The notes: generated by a model from the letters alone, not told the origin. DNA of 30,055 bases from Erythrobacter sp. (GCA_002695185.1 NZOF01000065.1:1-30055); one strand, 5' to 3'. Counted from the stretch's first letter, positions 16,037-23,879 are shown. Program-made: numbers and translations.

Positions 16037-16777
16037 ATGATTGATCTCAAGGGCAAGCGTGCTTTGGTGACGGGCGGGTCCCGCGGTATTGGCGCGGCGA
16101 TCGCCCTGGTGCTTGCAGAAAACGGGGCGGACGTCGCGTTTACTTATCAGACCGCAGCCGACAAAGCGCAGGGTGTCGTAAAGTCTATCGAGGCGGCGGG
16201 GCGGCGCGCGGTCGCTATTCAGGCGGATAGCGCCGATCCGGAAGCTATTGCCCGCTCCGTGGATGAGGCTGTGGCCGCGCTGGGCGGCATCGATATTCTG
16301 GTGAACAGCGCCGCGATCGGTCACTCCGGGATGATCGCCGACATCGATATTGGCGAGTATCAGCGCGTGATGGACGTCAATGTTCGGGCACCTGTGCTCT
16401 TCGCGAAGGCTGTGATCCCGCACTTGGGCGAAGGCGCCCGCATCATCACGATCGGCTCGGCGCTGGGCGAGCGCGTTCCGTTCCCAGGGATCACGACCTA
16501 TGCGATGTCGAAGGCGGCACTGACCTCATTCACCCGTGGCCTCTCGCGCGAGCTTGGGCCCAACGGCATCACGGTCAATCTCATCCAGCCCGGGGCGACG
16601 AACACGGACTCGAACCCAGCGGATGGCGACGCCGCCGACTTCCAGCGCAGTCTGACGTCGCTGGGCCGGTACGCCGAACCGCGCGAGATCGGTAACGCTG
16701 TGGCCTACCTCGCCAGCCCGGCAGCAAGCATCATCACTGGTGCGACGCTGACTGTCGACGGTGGTGCAATCGCCTAA
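16037..16777 (+). CDS. Short-chain dehydrogenase/reductase, FabG-like
   Basis: A 246-residue classical SDR. The cofactor motif TGGSRGIG (12-19), NSAA (90-93), Asn115, and the catalytic Ser141, Tyr155 and Lys159 (YAMSK) are all present, so it should be active with NAD(P)H. It ends in the usual GATLTVDGG. Asp/Thr sequence after strand two does not settle cofactor preference. ATG at 16037 has AAGGACGAG upstream and fits the family start; ATG at 16016 or the longer frame are less likely. Substrate unknown; related proteins reduce quinone-like, steroid or aldehyde carbonyls. It lies under the 41-bp element. Confidence 0.92.
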   Translation: MIDLKGKRALVTGGSRGIGAAIALVLAENGADVAFTYQTAADKAQGVVKSIEAAGRRAVAIQADSADPEAIARSVDEAVAALGGIDILVNSAAIGHSGMIADIDIGEYQRVMDVNVRAPVLFAKAVIPHLGEGARIITIGSALGERVPFPGITTYAMSKAALTSFTRGLSRELGPNGITVNLIQPGATNTDSNPADGDAADFQRSLTSLGRYAEPREIGNAVAYLASPAASIITGATLTVDGGAIA

Positions 16778-16780
16778 ATC

Positions 16781-17149
16781 GTGAAGGCAGCGGCGGCTTA
16801 TCCGTCCGACATCCAGTCGGGCAAGCCCTGGGCGGTCATGGTCTGGGCCAACGGCATCGCCGATGCCCCCCGTCGAGCCGAACATCTAAGGCTATCTTCT
16901 GTCCCACCTCGCGTGCTGGTGAAGCTGGGCAATCATAACGACCTTCTCGGCAAGCCAGGTTGCGGGTCGGCCGTGGTCGGCAGTCCGCTCACTCGCACAC
17001 TCGGCGTGTACGGTTACGTTGGATTGCCGACGGCATGGCTCGCATGGCAACTTCAGGGCTCCAGCGACGCCGGCGCTGCGTTTCGCAGGGACAAGGGTGA
17101 ATTCTTTTCAGCTCGCGCATGGAGCGGGCAGGCGAGCAACGTCCGGTGA
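16781..17149 (+). pseudogene. Alpha/beta hydrolase remnant with deleted catalytic core
   Basis: An open frame of 122 codons starting GTG three bases after the SDR stop. The first part, YPSDIQSGKPWAVMVWANG, resembles the beta-strand and oxyanion region (VVWGNG) of a PET-hydrolase/chlorophyllase-like alpha/beta hydrolase. The last part, LGNHNDLL followed by GYVGLPTAWLAWQLQGSSDAGAAF, resembles its C-terminus with the final His region and the WL-x-x-QL helix. The nucleophile elbow and acid between them are missing, so an internal in-frame deletion is likely. The product, if made, would be inactive. Family placement is by eye and moderate. Confidence 0.5.
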
Positions 17150-17158
17150 CACCGGACG
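17140..17158. promoter_or_regulatory. 19-bp perfect palindrome before the second alpha/beta hydrolase gene
   Basis: CGTCCGGTG, one central A, then CACCGGACG. It spans the end of the remnant frame and stops 22 bases before the ATG at 17181, next to its ribosome-binding site. It could be an operator, or a stem in the mRNA leader affecting translation. Confidence 0.55.
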
Positions 17159-17180
17159 CAGTTCTATTAAGGAGATCTGT

Positions 17181-18050
17181 ATGACCGCAGTGCATTACCG
17201 AACGCAGAAGGTCGGCGAGGTTGAAGTGTTTTACCGGGAGGCAGGCCCTGCCGACGCTCCGGTGCTGCTGCTGCTTCACGGTTTCCCGACCGCCAGCCAC
17301 ATGTTCCGCGACCTGATCCCAGAGCTAGCGGACCGCTACCGGGTGATCGCGCCCGATCTCCCCGGCTTCGGGCAGACCAAGGCGCCGGATCGCGGCGTAT
17401 TCACCTACAGCTTCGACAATTTGGCAGAAATCATCGAGGGCTTCGTCGAGGCCATCGGGCTCGAACGCTTCGCGCTCTACATCTTCGACTATGGCGCGCC
17501 GACGGGCCTAAGGCTGGCGATCAAGCACCCCGAGCGGATTGCGGCGATCATCTCACAGAATGGCAACGCCTATGAGGAGGGCTTCAGCGACGAATGGGGC
17601 CCGTGGCAGGCCTACTGGCGCGATCCGAGCGAGGCAAATCGCGAAGCGTGCCGCGCCTCTCTGTCACCCGAAACGATACGCAATTGGCAATATGGGACCG
17701 GCGCCGATCCCGAGCTGCTGAGCCCTGACGGTCGGGAACTCGACATCGCTTACATGGCGCGAGCGGGCGCGGAGGAGGTGCAGCTCGACCTCATTCTGGA
17801 CTATCGCTCGAATGTCGCGCTGTACCCCCAATTCCAGACTTACTTCCGGGAGCACCAACCCCCGTTCCTCGCCGTCTGGGGCCGTCATGACCCTGCCTTC
17901 GTTCCAGCAGGAGCGCTCGCCTACAAGCAGGATCTGCCCGATGCCGAGATCCACTTGCTCGACGCAGGGCATTTCGCCCTCGAGACCCATCATGATGAGA
18001 TCGCGCAGCACATCCGCGATTTTCTCGGGCGGGTCCTTCCTTCCCGGTAG
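17181..18050 (+). CDS. Alpha/beta hydrolase with Asp nucleophile (epoxide hydrolase/haloalkane dehalogenase type)
   Basis: A 289-residue hydrolase. The oxyanion motif HGFPT is at 33-37, the nucleophile elbow is FDYGAP with Asp103 in place of Ser, and the acid Asp237 (GRHDP) and His264 (AGHF) complete the triad. An Asp nucleophile is typical of epoxide hydrolases and haloalkane dehalogenases. The halide-binding Trp that follows Asp in dehalogenases is replaced by Tyr104, which favours an epoxide hydrolase-like or fluoroacetate-like reaction, though this cannot be settled. ATG at 17181 has an excellent AAGGAGA. It is preceded by the palindrome at 17140. Confidence 0.88.
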   Translation: MTAVHYRTQKVGEVEVFYREAGPADAPVLLLLHGFPTASHMFRDLIPELADRYRVIAPDLPGFGQTKAPDRGVFTYSFDNLAEIIEGFVEAIGLERFALYIFDYGAPTGLRLAIKHPERIAAIISQNGNAYEEGFSDEWGPWQAYWRDPSEANREACRASLSPETIRNWQYGTGADPELLSPDGRELDIAYMARAGAEEVQLDLILDYRSNVALYPQFQTYFREHQPPFLAVWGRHDPAFVPAGALAYKQDLPDAEIHLLDAGHFALETHHDEIAQHIRDFLGRVLPSR

Positions 18051-18070
18051 CGCGACATCACCTGAGGAGC

Positions 18071-18111
18071 GTTCCCCGTTCCGCGACACAGCTCATCGGG
18101 GGGTGAGGCTA
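18071..18111 (+). promoter_or_regulatory. 41-bp element, copy upstream of the azoreductase fusion gene
   Basis: GTTCC, five variable bases, CCGCGACACAGC (two differences from the core), and TGA-G-GCTA at the far end in perfect register. It ends 50 bases before the start at 18161. The bases after it, TAGGG, give a possible -10 region (GCTATAGG). Confidence 0.65.
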
Positions 18112-18160
18112 TAGGGCCGATTGGCGCCCTGATACTCCTTCTCCAAGCACAGGAGGGTAG

Positions 18161-19183
18161 ATGCGCCAAGTTCTCGTTATCAACAGCAGCGTGACGGGCC
18201 CAGCGTCCGTCTCTCGCATTCTCGTTGAGCATACCGTTCAGAGCCTGTTAGATGCGGATCCGAAGGCGGTCATTGTCTATCGTGATCTCGACGCCGATCC
18301 GGTCCCTCACCTCACCTCCGCGACGGTTGCCGGGGTGCGCGGTGTGCCCTCCTCCGACGACGAACTGGCATCCCAAGCGCGATCGGATGAGCTGATCGAA
18401 GAGCTCCGCGCTGCCGACATACTCGTCATCGGCGCGCCGATGTACAATTTCAGCATACCAACGTCACTGCGGGCCTGGTTCGATCACGTTCTGCGCCCGC
18501 GAGTGACTTTCTCCTATAGCGAGCGCGGTCCGCAAGGATTGCTGACGGGTAAGCGCGCAATCGTCATCGAGCCGCGCGGCGGGCTCTACTCATCGGGACC
18601 AGCCAAGGTGACCGACTTCCAAGAGCCCTACCTTCGGCAGCTATTGGGGTTCGTCGGAATCACCGACGTGACGTTCATTCACGCGGAAAAGATTGGTTTC
18701 GGGCCCGAGGCGCGGGAAGCGGCGGTTTCCACGGCGAAAGCACGCATCGCGCAGCTGTCTGCCCGGATCATGTCCAGCGACGCTGAGCCCGCCGAAGGCG
18801 CCCCGAGCGCAACAGGCGACATTGATTTCGCCGCCATCCTGGGCGGTAACCTCAAGCGTGTATTTGGCGAGCACGACTCTGCCCGCCGCCTTGCCGCCAT
18901 CCAAGAACTCTACGCTCCTGACGCCATCCTGCACGAACCCGACCGATCGGTTCAGGGCCACGAGGCAATCTCTCAGGCCGTCACCGAGCTTTTAAACCAT
19001 CTGCCCCCAGATTTTGGCTTCACGGCCGTTCGGCCCGCGCTTGGCCACAATGGCGTCGGGCGTTTGCAGTGGACCGCCGGACCACCGGGTGGCCCCGAAG
19101 CGGTCACCGGCCTGGACGTAGCGCATATCGAATTAGGCGTCATCAAGACGCTGCATGTGTTTCTCGATCCGCAGAGCGCTTAG
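18161..19183 (+). CDS. azoR: FMN-dependent NADH:quinone/azo reductase fused to a SnoaL-like domain
   Basis: A 340-residue two-domain protein. Residues 1-200 are an AzoR flavodoxin-like reductase: VLVINSSVTGPASVSR binds the FMN phosphate, APMYNFSIPTSLRAWFDHVLR contacts the isoalloxazine, and PRGGLY is the third flavin loop. Residues about 215-340 are an NTF2/SnoaL-like cone fold: AAIQELYAPDAILHEPDRSVQGHEAI and HIELGVIKTLHVFLD. AzoR alone is about 200 residues, so this is a fusion. AzoR reduces quinones and azo dyes by two electrons; the SnoaL domain may bind the product or a related aromatic. ATG at 18161 has AGGAGG upstream and the 41-bp element lies 50 bases before. Symbol applies to the first domain. 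Confidence 0.88.
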   Translation: MRQVLVINSSVTGPASVSRILVEHTVQSLLDADPKAVIVYRDLDADPVPHLTSATVAGVRGVPSSDDELASQARSDELIEELRAADILVIGAPMYNFSIPTSLRAWFDHVLRPRVTFSYSERGPQGLLTGKRAIVIEPRGGLYSSGPAKVTDFQEPYLRQLLGFVGITDVTFIHAEKIGFGPEAREAAVSTAKARIAQLSARIMSSDAEPAEGAPSATGDIDFAAILGGNLKRVFGEHDSARRLAAIQELYAPDAILHEPDRSVQGHEAISQAVTELLNHLPPDFGFTAVRPALGHNGVGRLQWTAGPPGGPEAVTGLDVAHIELGVIKTLHVFLDPQSA

Positions 19184-19204
19184 GCGCGGGGCGAAACCCG
19201 CGCC
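19183..19204. terminator. Hairpin between the convergent azoreductase and RidA genes
   Basis: GGCGCGGG (19183-19190) pairs with CCCGCGCC (19197-19204) around a GCGAAA loop. It begins at the azoreductase stop codon, and RidA ends at 19221 from the other side. No T run follows on either strand, so it may be a weak bidirectional terminator. Confidence 0.5.
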
Positions 19205-19220
19205 GAATCCGCTGCCCCCC

Positions 19221-19622
19221 TCAGTCTATGATCGCCGTTACCCTGATCTCGATCCGCATCGTTGGCAGGCCCAAGGCCTCAACGCCGGTCTGCGTCCAGA
19301 TCGGCGCCCGATCGGGCATGTAGCGCCGAAACAGCTGAGATATCGTCGCGTTCACCTCGGGCGGAAATCCGCCGACGTGATAGGAATTGACGTGCACCAC
19401 ATCCCTCCAGCTGGCGCCGGCGGGAGCGAGCACCTTCTCGACATTGCGAAACGCCTGCGTAATCTCGTCCTCGAGGGAAGCGGGTATGTTCAGGTCGTCG
19501 TCCCATCCGCCCTGCCCCGACGTTTCCACCCGATTCCCGATTTTGAGCGTCTGTGACATATGCAGCGCGTCGAACAGTTTCTGCCCAGCGCCATCAGTGA
19601 CGAACATTTCCGGCTTAGCCAT
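19221..19622 (-). CDS. RidA family protein (YjgF/Rid)
   Basis: A 133-residue protein of the Rid superfamily: TLKIGNRVETSGQGGWD in the first half and MRIEIRVTAII at the end, where the Arg expected to bind the carboxylate of imine substrates is present. Canonical RidA hydrolyses reactive enamines and imines; this one differs in length and N-terminus and belongs to a Rid subgroup of less certain activity. ATG at 19622 has AGGAGG upstream. It follows the pirin gene on the minus strand by 58 bases and may be in the same transcript. It may detoxify reactive nitrogen intermediates, which is inference. Confidence 0.85.
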   Translation of the reverse strand: MAKPEMFVTDGAGQKLFDALHMSQTLKIGNRVETSGQGGWDDDLNIPASLEDEITQAFRNVEKVLAPAGASWRDVVHVNSYHVGGFPPEVNATISQLFRRYMPDRAPIWTQTGVEALGLPTMRIEIRVTAIID

Positions 19623-19680
19623 TACGAAAACCTCCTAGCGTAAATTGGTGCCGACCCGTCGGCCGTGTCTTCGTCTCTCG

Positions 19681-20574
19681 TCACGACATTGGCGGCGCCG
19701 GGGGAGCCGGTTCGTCCGGCAGCGGTATGAATTCGGCATGGTCGGCATCGGGCAACTTCATGCGACCTGCCTTCCAGTCTGCCGCCGCCTGCCCGAGCCG
19801 CTCCTGCGAGGACGAGACGAAGTTCCAATAGATGTAACGCTCGCCGACCGGTTCACCGCCCAGCAGCATGATCGTGGATCGCTCGGTTGCGGTCACGCGC
19901 GATGCAGATTCGTCCATCACCAGCATTTGTCCCGCATCGAAGCGCCGACCATCGACCTCCAACGCGCCTGAGGCGATGTAGACCGCGCGCTCGCTGTGAC
20001 CGCCTGGCACTTCCGCGCGCGCGCCGGGTGCTAGGTCAAGATGCGCGTAAAAAAGTGGCGAATGGGTCTGCGCTGCTGCGGTGAGCCCATATGCGCTGCC
20101 CGCGATCAGGTGACCCGTGACACCGCCTTCAGTCCATTGCGGAAGGTCGCTTCCAGAATGATGCGAGAAGGACGGGGCGGTCTCCTCGGCTTCGTAGGGG
20201 AGGGCCACCCACGCCTGGATGCCATGGATGCTGTCCCCGTGGGCCCGTGCACGCTCGAGCCGTTCGCTATGGGTTATGCCGCACCCTGCCGTCATCCAGT
20301 TGACCTCCTGGGGACGGATTGCCTGCTCGTAGGCCAGGCTGTCGCGATGCATGATCTCGCCTGCGAACAGATAGGTGACCGTGGAGAGCCCAATATGCGG
20401 ATGCGGTCGAACATCGGCGCTGCGATCAACGCCACGGGGGATGTCGATCGGCCCGATATGGTCGAAGAAAATGAAGGGGCCCACCATCTTGCGTTTTGCG
20501 AACGGCAAGACCCGGCCTACCTCGAAACTGCCGCCAAGCTTCCGTCGCCTTTGTTCGATCACCAACTCGATCAT
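19681..20574 (-). CDS. Pirin family protein (second copy, YhaK-like)
   Basis: A 297-residue bicupin. The metal ligands are His58 and His60 in VRPHPHIGL, His102 and Glu104 in GITHSERLE, so the metal site is intact. This pirin is of a different subgroup from the one at 5477: it starts QRRRKLGGSFEVGRVLP, and lacks the KHPHRGFET sequence. The C-terminal tail is proline-rich. ATG at 20574 follows AGGAGAG. It is eight bases downstream of the GNAT gene, so they are co-transcribed. A quinone- or flavonoid-oxygenase role is possible but not shown. Confidence 0.9.
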   Translation of the reverse strand: MIELVIEQRRRKLGGSFEVGRVLPFAKRKMVGPFIFFDHIGPIDIPRGVDRSADVRPHPHIGLSTVTYLFAGEIMHRDSLAYEQAIRPQEVNWMTAGCGITHSERLERARAHGDSIHGIQAWVALPYEAEETAPSFSHHSGSDLPQWTEGGVTGHLIAGSAYGLTAAAQTHSPLFYAHLDLAPGARAEVPGGHSERAVYIASGALEVDGRRFDAGQMLVMDESASRVTATERSTIMLLGGEPVGERYIYWNFVSSSQERLGQAAADWKAGRMKLPDADHAEFIPLPDEPAPPAPPMS

Positions 20575-20582
20575 TGTCTCTC

Positions 20583-20873
20583 CTACTCGGCCGAAGTGTC
20601 TACGACATCTTCATAGTCAGGATGGCGCGCGTAATAGGCTGCCATGAACGGGCAGCGGAGGACCGCCTTGCGGCCGCTTGCTCGGAGCAGCTCGAAGACG
20701 CCTCGCGCCAGCTTCGAACCAACCCCTTGCCCCGAATACCGTTCCGGCACGATGGTGTGCGTAAGGGTAAGTCGCTCACCCTCCAGCCGGTAATAGGCGG
20801 CAGCGATGTCTTGGCTGCCTTCGATGGCAAGTTCAAAGCGCCGCTCGGCTGGATTGTCGTCTACAGTGCTCAA
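20583..20873 (-). CDS. Small GNAT-family N-acetyltransferase (second copy)
   Basis: A 96-residue acetyltransferase homologous to the one at 3088-3369: shared RFELAIEGS, RLTLTHT, LARGVF, RASGRKA and YARHPDY. The acetyl-CoA loop is SGQGVGSKLARG. The start is TTG at 20871-20873, with AGGAG about 10 bases upstream; no ATG is available in frame. It begins 12 bases after the SDR stop and ends eight bases before the pirin start, in a compact minus-strand operon. Confidence 0.82.
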   Translation of the reverse strand: MSTVDDNPAERRFELAIEGSQDIAAAYYRLEGERLTLTHTIVPERYSGQGVGSKLARGVFELLRASGRKAVLRCPFMAAYYARHPDYEDVVDTSAE

Positions 20874-20885
20874 GGGGATTTGCTC

Positions 20886-21776
20886 CTAATGCTTGGGTGA
20901 TGCTGCCTGACTCAGGCCAACCAGGTTGAGCCGGAATGCCTCGAGCTGGGCATCTTTCTTCGTTTGCGTCGCCTCCAAAATTTCGAGCGCACGGTCGCCG
21001 ACAGCGTCATGGCCAGTCGCCACATCGGCTTGACCAATCTGCACCACCCGAGCCGCAACCTCGACGAGATCTGCGCCGCCAATCGCCAGTTCCTCCAGCC
21101 GCGTCGCCGCCGCAGTCATGCGTTTTCCGTAGAGATCGCGCTGCGCCGGCGTCAGATTGGCAGCAGCGCGAACGGTCCTTGCGGCTCGATCTGTGTCAGC
21201 GGCTGGCCGGATGAGGTCGGTGGTGACTGTCACTACATCCACAGCTGAAGGTCGTACTTCAGCCCGATATGCCGCCGAGAGCGCCTTGAGCGCAGCCATC
21301 GAGGCTGCCGACGGGCCACTGAATGGAACCGCCAGCTCAGCGATCCAGGAGCTGACCTGGATGACCCGGCCATGCGCTACGCGCAGCGACGGAAGGAATG
21401 CGTTGATGACCGATACAGTGCCGAGTACATTTGCCTCGAACGCTCGCCCGATGCTGTCGATCGGCAAAGCCTCTAACGGACCACCCTCAATATGCTCCGG
21501 GAGGTTCACCAGGACGTCAAGCCCGGCACCATCGAGCGCCTCCGAGACACCGTCGGCCCAAGCCCGTAGCCCCGGGATGTTGGTCATGTCGCACGCGGCA
21601 AGGCTGACACGCCCGCCCGATGCCGCTTTCAGGTCGTGAACCTCTGCCACAGATTTTGCCGTGCCGAAGACCACATATCCTTCGCTGGCGAACTTAAGCG
21701 CCGCTTCTCGCCCCAGGCCGGTGCCAGCGCCCGCGATGACAACGGACCGGAAACGCTTGGATGAAGGGCGCGGCAT
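20886..21776 (-). CDS. SDR-family protein lacking the catalytic Tyr and Lys
   Basis: A 296-residue Rossmann-fold protein. The cofactor loop AGAGTGLG (15-22) and the NVLG segment (116-119) fit the SDR fold. Ser143 in VSSWIAEL is in place, but at the YxxxK position, 13 residues on, the sequence is PSAASM: Ser156 replaces Tyr and Met160 replaces Lys. Such a protein cannot catalyse the usual hydride transfer and may bind nucleotide as a sensor or chaperone, or be decaying. The long C-terminal tail (about 240-296) is helical and unusual. ATG at 21776 fits the family start; the frame reaches to 21839 without a better start. Confidence 0.8.
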   Translation of the reverse strand: MPRPSSKRFRSVVIAGAGTGLGREAALKFASEGYVVFGTAKSVAEVHDLKAASGGRVSLAACDMTNIPGLRAWADGVSEALDGAGLDVLVNLPEHIEGGPLEALPIDSIGRAFEANVLGTVSVINAFLPSLRVAHGRVIQVSSWIAELAVPFSGPSAASMAALKALSAAYRAEVRPSAVDVVTVTTDLIRPAADTDRAARTVRAAANLTPAQRDLYGKRMTAAATRLEELAIGGADLVEVAARVVQIGQADVATGHDAVGDRALEILEATQTKKDAQLEAFRLNLVGLSQAASPKH

Positions 21777-22005
21777 TACTGAACTGCGACAGCGCGGTTT
21801 TCGAGAAATTCGGCTTGGTGGTGCCTGCCGATGCCGCACCCGTCTAGCCCGACGCGGTCAACTGGCCCTTCCTTCTGGAGCGGATTTGCCACGCGATTGC
21901 TCCTGGACAGACGTCGTCCGGTCTCCGGGTCAGGAAGAATCACGATAAAGTGGTCGATACCGGCCTCCATTTCTTGTCCTTTCAAGGGCAACTCCGCCCA
22001 AATGC
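21777..22005. other. Gap between the altered SDR and MoaF/SnoaL genes
   Basis: These 229 bases hold no gene I can name. A minus-strand frame (21776-21991, 71 codons) contains AGIDHFIVILPDPETG, then loses any protein-like character and runs over the SDR start; it may be a remnant. No clear promoter or terminator is visible. Confidence 0.35.
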
Positions 22006-22740
22006 CTAGGTACGCCGGGCCACCTGACGCGCGCGCTCATCCACCTCGAACATAGATGGCCCACCCGCTGCGACCTTCGCCTCGTTTTGGAAGACATCCC
22101 AGTGCTCAGCGAGGCGGTTGTTCTCGATGCGAAAGATGTCGACCACCACTTGCGGCGAGGGCGCCCATCCATGGATGCGACCATGAATGGCGACATAGTC
22201 ACCCTCGGCTATCAACATTCCAGGTTCGTAAAAGACGTCTTCGGCCAGTTCCGAAACGAGCTTTTGAAGAGCGTCCCGCCCCTGTGGAATGACTGGATTA
22301 TGCTGGACATAATTCGGCGCGTAGGGCCGGGCAACCGCCGAGGCGTCGCGCTGCTGGAAAAGCGCGGTCATTGCATCGAGCACCAGCGCTTTGTTGCGCT
22401 CTGGACGATCATCGCTGGGAAGGTCCGCAGGTCTGGTGACCTCGATCGAGCCTACCATCCTCAGAAAGCGGCCACCCGGAAAGGTGACGAACGAGTGTAC
22501 GATCCCTCGATCGAAGTCCAGCACGTTCGTGACAGTGGCGCCGCTCTCTTCTACCCAACTCACCAGGAAAATGCCGTTGCTCAGCGGCTGAACCTGGATG
22601 GAGACTGTCTCCTTGTGCGCAAATGGCCCGTCGGCGATATCGAACGACATTTGCGTGACGGATTGAAGCTGCAAGCTGACCTTGAAGTCGGGATAGGTGA
22701 CATTCATTTCCTGTCCGACTGGGAAACCGGCGACCGACAT
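22006..22740 (-). CDS. MoaF-like domain fused to a SnoaL-like domain
   Basis: A 244-residue two-domain protein. Residues about 10-105 form a small beta-barrel like MoaF and the DUF-type lipocalin-like proteins (FKVSLQLQSVTQMSF, VSWVEESGATVTNVLDF, HSFVTFPGGRFLRMVG). Residues about 115-235 are a SnoaL-like NTF2 domain (COG4922 type): FQQRDASAVARPYAPNYVQHNPVIPQG and AEHWDVFQ, with the His-rich stretch that binds substrate in the family. A role with a small aromatic or polyketide-like molecule is plausible. ATG at 22740 follows AGGAG. It reads away from the isochorismatase gene, in the same orientation. Confidence 0.8.
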   Translation of the reverse strand: MSVAGFPVGQEMNVTYPDFKVSLQLQSVTQMSFDIADGPFAHKETVSIQVQPLSNGIFLVSWVEESGATVTNVLDFDRGIVHSFVTFPGGRFLRMVGSIEVTRPADLPSDDRPERNKALVLDAMTALFQQRDASAVARPYAPNYVQHNPVIPQGRDALQKLVSELAEDVFYEPGMLIAEGDYVAIHGRIHGWAPSPQVVVDIFRIENNRLAEHWDVFQNEAKVAAGGPSMFEVDERARQVARRT

Positions 22741-22926
22741 TTGTCATTCTCCTGGGTTGAGCGGCCTCAGCCTCGCCGATTGCGACAACTGGCTTGGAAC
22801 AGGCGCGAGGTTCCATCACCAAAAGCGAACCATCGCCATCCTGGCTGCTACGCCTGGTACGGTCTCACGGATGAAGCGTCCGAGTTCGAAAGCGTCTCAA
22901 CGGAACAAGCAATCGAGCGGGTAGCG

Positions 22927-22970
22927 GGAGCCGGCGAGTATGAACCTGGGGCAACTCGACTGCCGGCTCC
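22927..22970 (-). terminator. Possible terminator hairpin after the isochorismatase gene
   Basis: GGAGCCGGC at 22927-22935 and its exact complement at 22962-22970 form a 9-bp stem with a 26-base loop, 15 bases below the isochorismatase stop on the minus strand. No T run follows. A weak or non-canonical terminator is possible. The rest of 22741-22984 has no gene. Confidence 0.4.
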
Positions 22971-22984
22971 GCGTTTCGCCCGTT

Positions 22985-23635
22985 TCAGTCCTCGGCCGAG
23001 ACGGGCGTATTGAGAAGTTGCTGTTCCCACATATAGGCGATGCCGCTGCCGCCAACATGGTCGATCATGACCTGCGTTAGTGGGGTGGCTGTCTCAAGAC
23101 GTGCCCAGTCACGCTGCCATTCGGCCGCAAGCGCCAGCCAGGTGATCATGTTGATGCCACCTGTGATCATACGCTGGATCGCTACCTCATGTGCCTCGAC
23201 CGAAGTGCCGCCCGACGCGTCGGTAACGACCGTGACGTCCCAGCCTTCGCCCGCCGCCTGGATTGCCGGCATTGCCACGCAAATCTCTGTCCAGAGGCCC
23301 GCTATGATAAGCTGCTTGCGTCCGGTCGCTTTCACGGCGTCGACGACAGCCTTATCCTCCCACGTGTTGATGAAGGTTCGGTCGATCACCTCCTGACCGG
23401 GGAAAACGTCGGTGACGTGCTTGAAGATAAGGCCTCCGCGGCCCGCTATGACGCTGGTCAGGATGGTCGGCACGCCGAAGATCTTGGCGGTTTTAGCGAG
23501 CGCGGTGGTATTGTTCACAACAGCCTGAGGATCGTGGCTATTGAGGTTTGCGAGTTGATAAGGCTGGTGATCGATAAGCACGAGCACCGAATCTTCTGGC
23601 CGAAGAAGCGAGTCGAGGCCATTGCGAAAGGTCAT
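22985..23635 (-). CDS. Isochorismatase-family cysteine hydrolase (YcaC-like, second copy)
   Basis: A 216-residue hydrolase. Asp22 in VLVLIDHQPYQ and Cys119 in GLWTEICVAMPA are the catalytic Asp and Cys; INTWEDKAV and DASGGTSVEAHE are shared with the copy at 4715. This copy is the closer match to YcaC over its full length, including the C-terminal EWQRDWAR. ATG at 23635 has AAAGGAA upstream. It stands under its own copy of the 41-bp element (23729-23769), 94 bases upstream. Confidence 0.92.
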   Translation of the reverse strand: MTFRNGLDSLLRPEDSVLVLIDHQPYQLANLNSHDPQAVVNNTTALAKTAKIFGVPTILTSVIAGRGGLIFKHVTDVFPGQEVIDRTFINTWEDKAVVDAVKATGRKQLIIAGLWTEICVAMPAIQAAGEGWDVTVVTDASGGTSVEAHEVAIQRMITGGINMITWLALAAEWQRDWARLETATPLTQVMIDHVGGSGIAYMWEQQLLNTPVSAED

Positions 23636-23728
23636 AGCTATTCCTTTGCTGCCGTAATCTGTCGTCCAAGGGGGCGTTAGTACGGGGCGTCACCCCACAA
23701 CTGGGTATCATCGCCTTTTCGGGCCCGA

Positions 23729-23769
23729 TAGCTTCAGACCCTGCCATGCTGTGTTGCGCACCTAGGAAC
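23729..23769 (-). promoter_or_regulatory. 41-bp element, copy upstream of the isochorismatase gene
   Basis: Read on the minus strand: GTTCC, five bases, an exact GCGCAACACAGC core, and TGA-A-GCTA. Similarity to the copy at 24582 continues for about 20 more bases toward the target gene, so roughly 61 bases align without gaps between the two. It ends 94 bases above the start at 23635. Confidence 0.78.
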
Positions 23770-23879
23770 GCTCCCATTTCGATAGGTGCATGCGGCCTCC
23801 CCGAGGATCCGGTCGGGCACGACCTGAATTCTTGACGGGAATAAGCGTGGCTCATCCTGAAAAACCTCTTGGCTGGCTT

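Noticed and set aside
22760..22800. A possible seventh copy of the 41-bp element before the MoaF/SnoaL gene
   Set aside because: GGAAC and a TCAGCCTC block are present, but the GCGCAACAC core is missing and the spacing is off by one or more; the match is too weak.
22087..23013. A 308-codon plus-strand frame opposite the MoaF/SnoaL fusion gene
   Set aside because: It spans the end of one real gene and a gap, with no domain and no ribosome-binding site.
23765..23791. GGAAC as the -35 box of an EcfG (general stress sigma) promoter
   Set aside because: EcfG promoters have GGAAC with CGTT 16 to 17 bases on. None of the copies I checked has a GTT at that distance.
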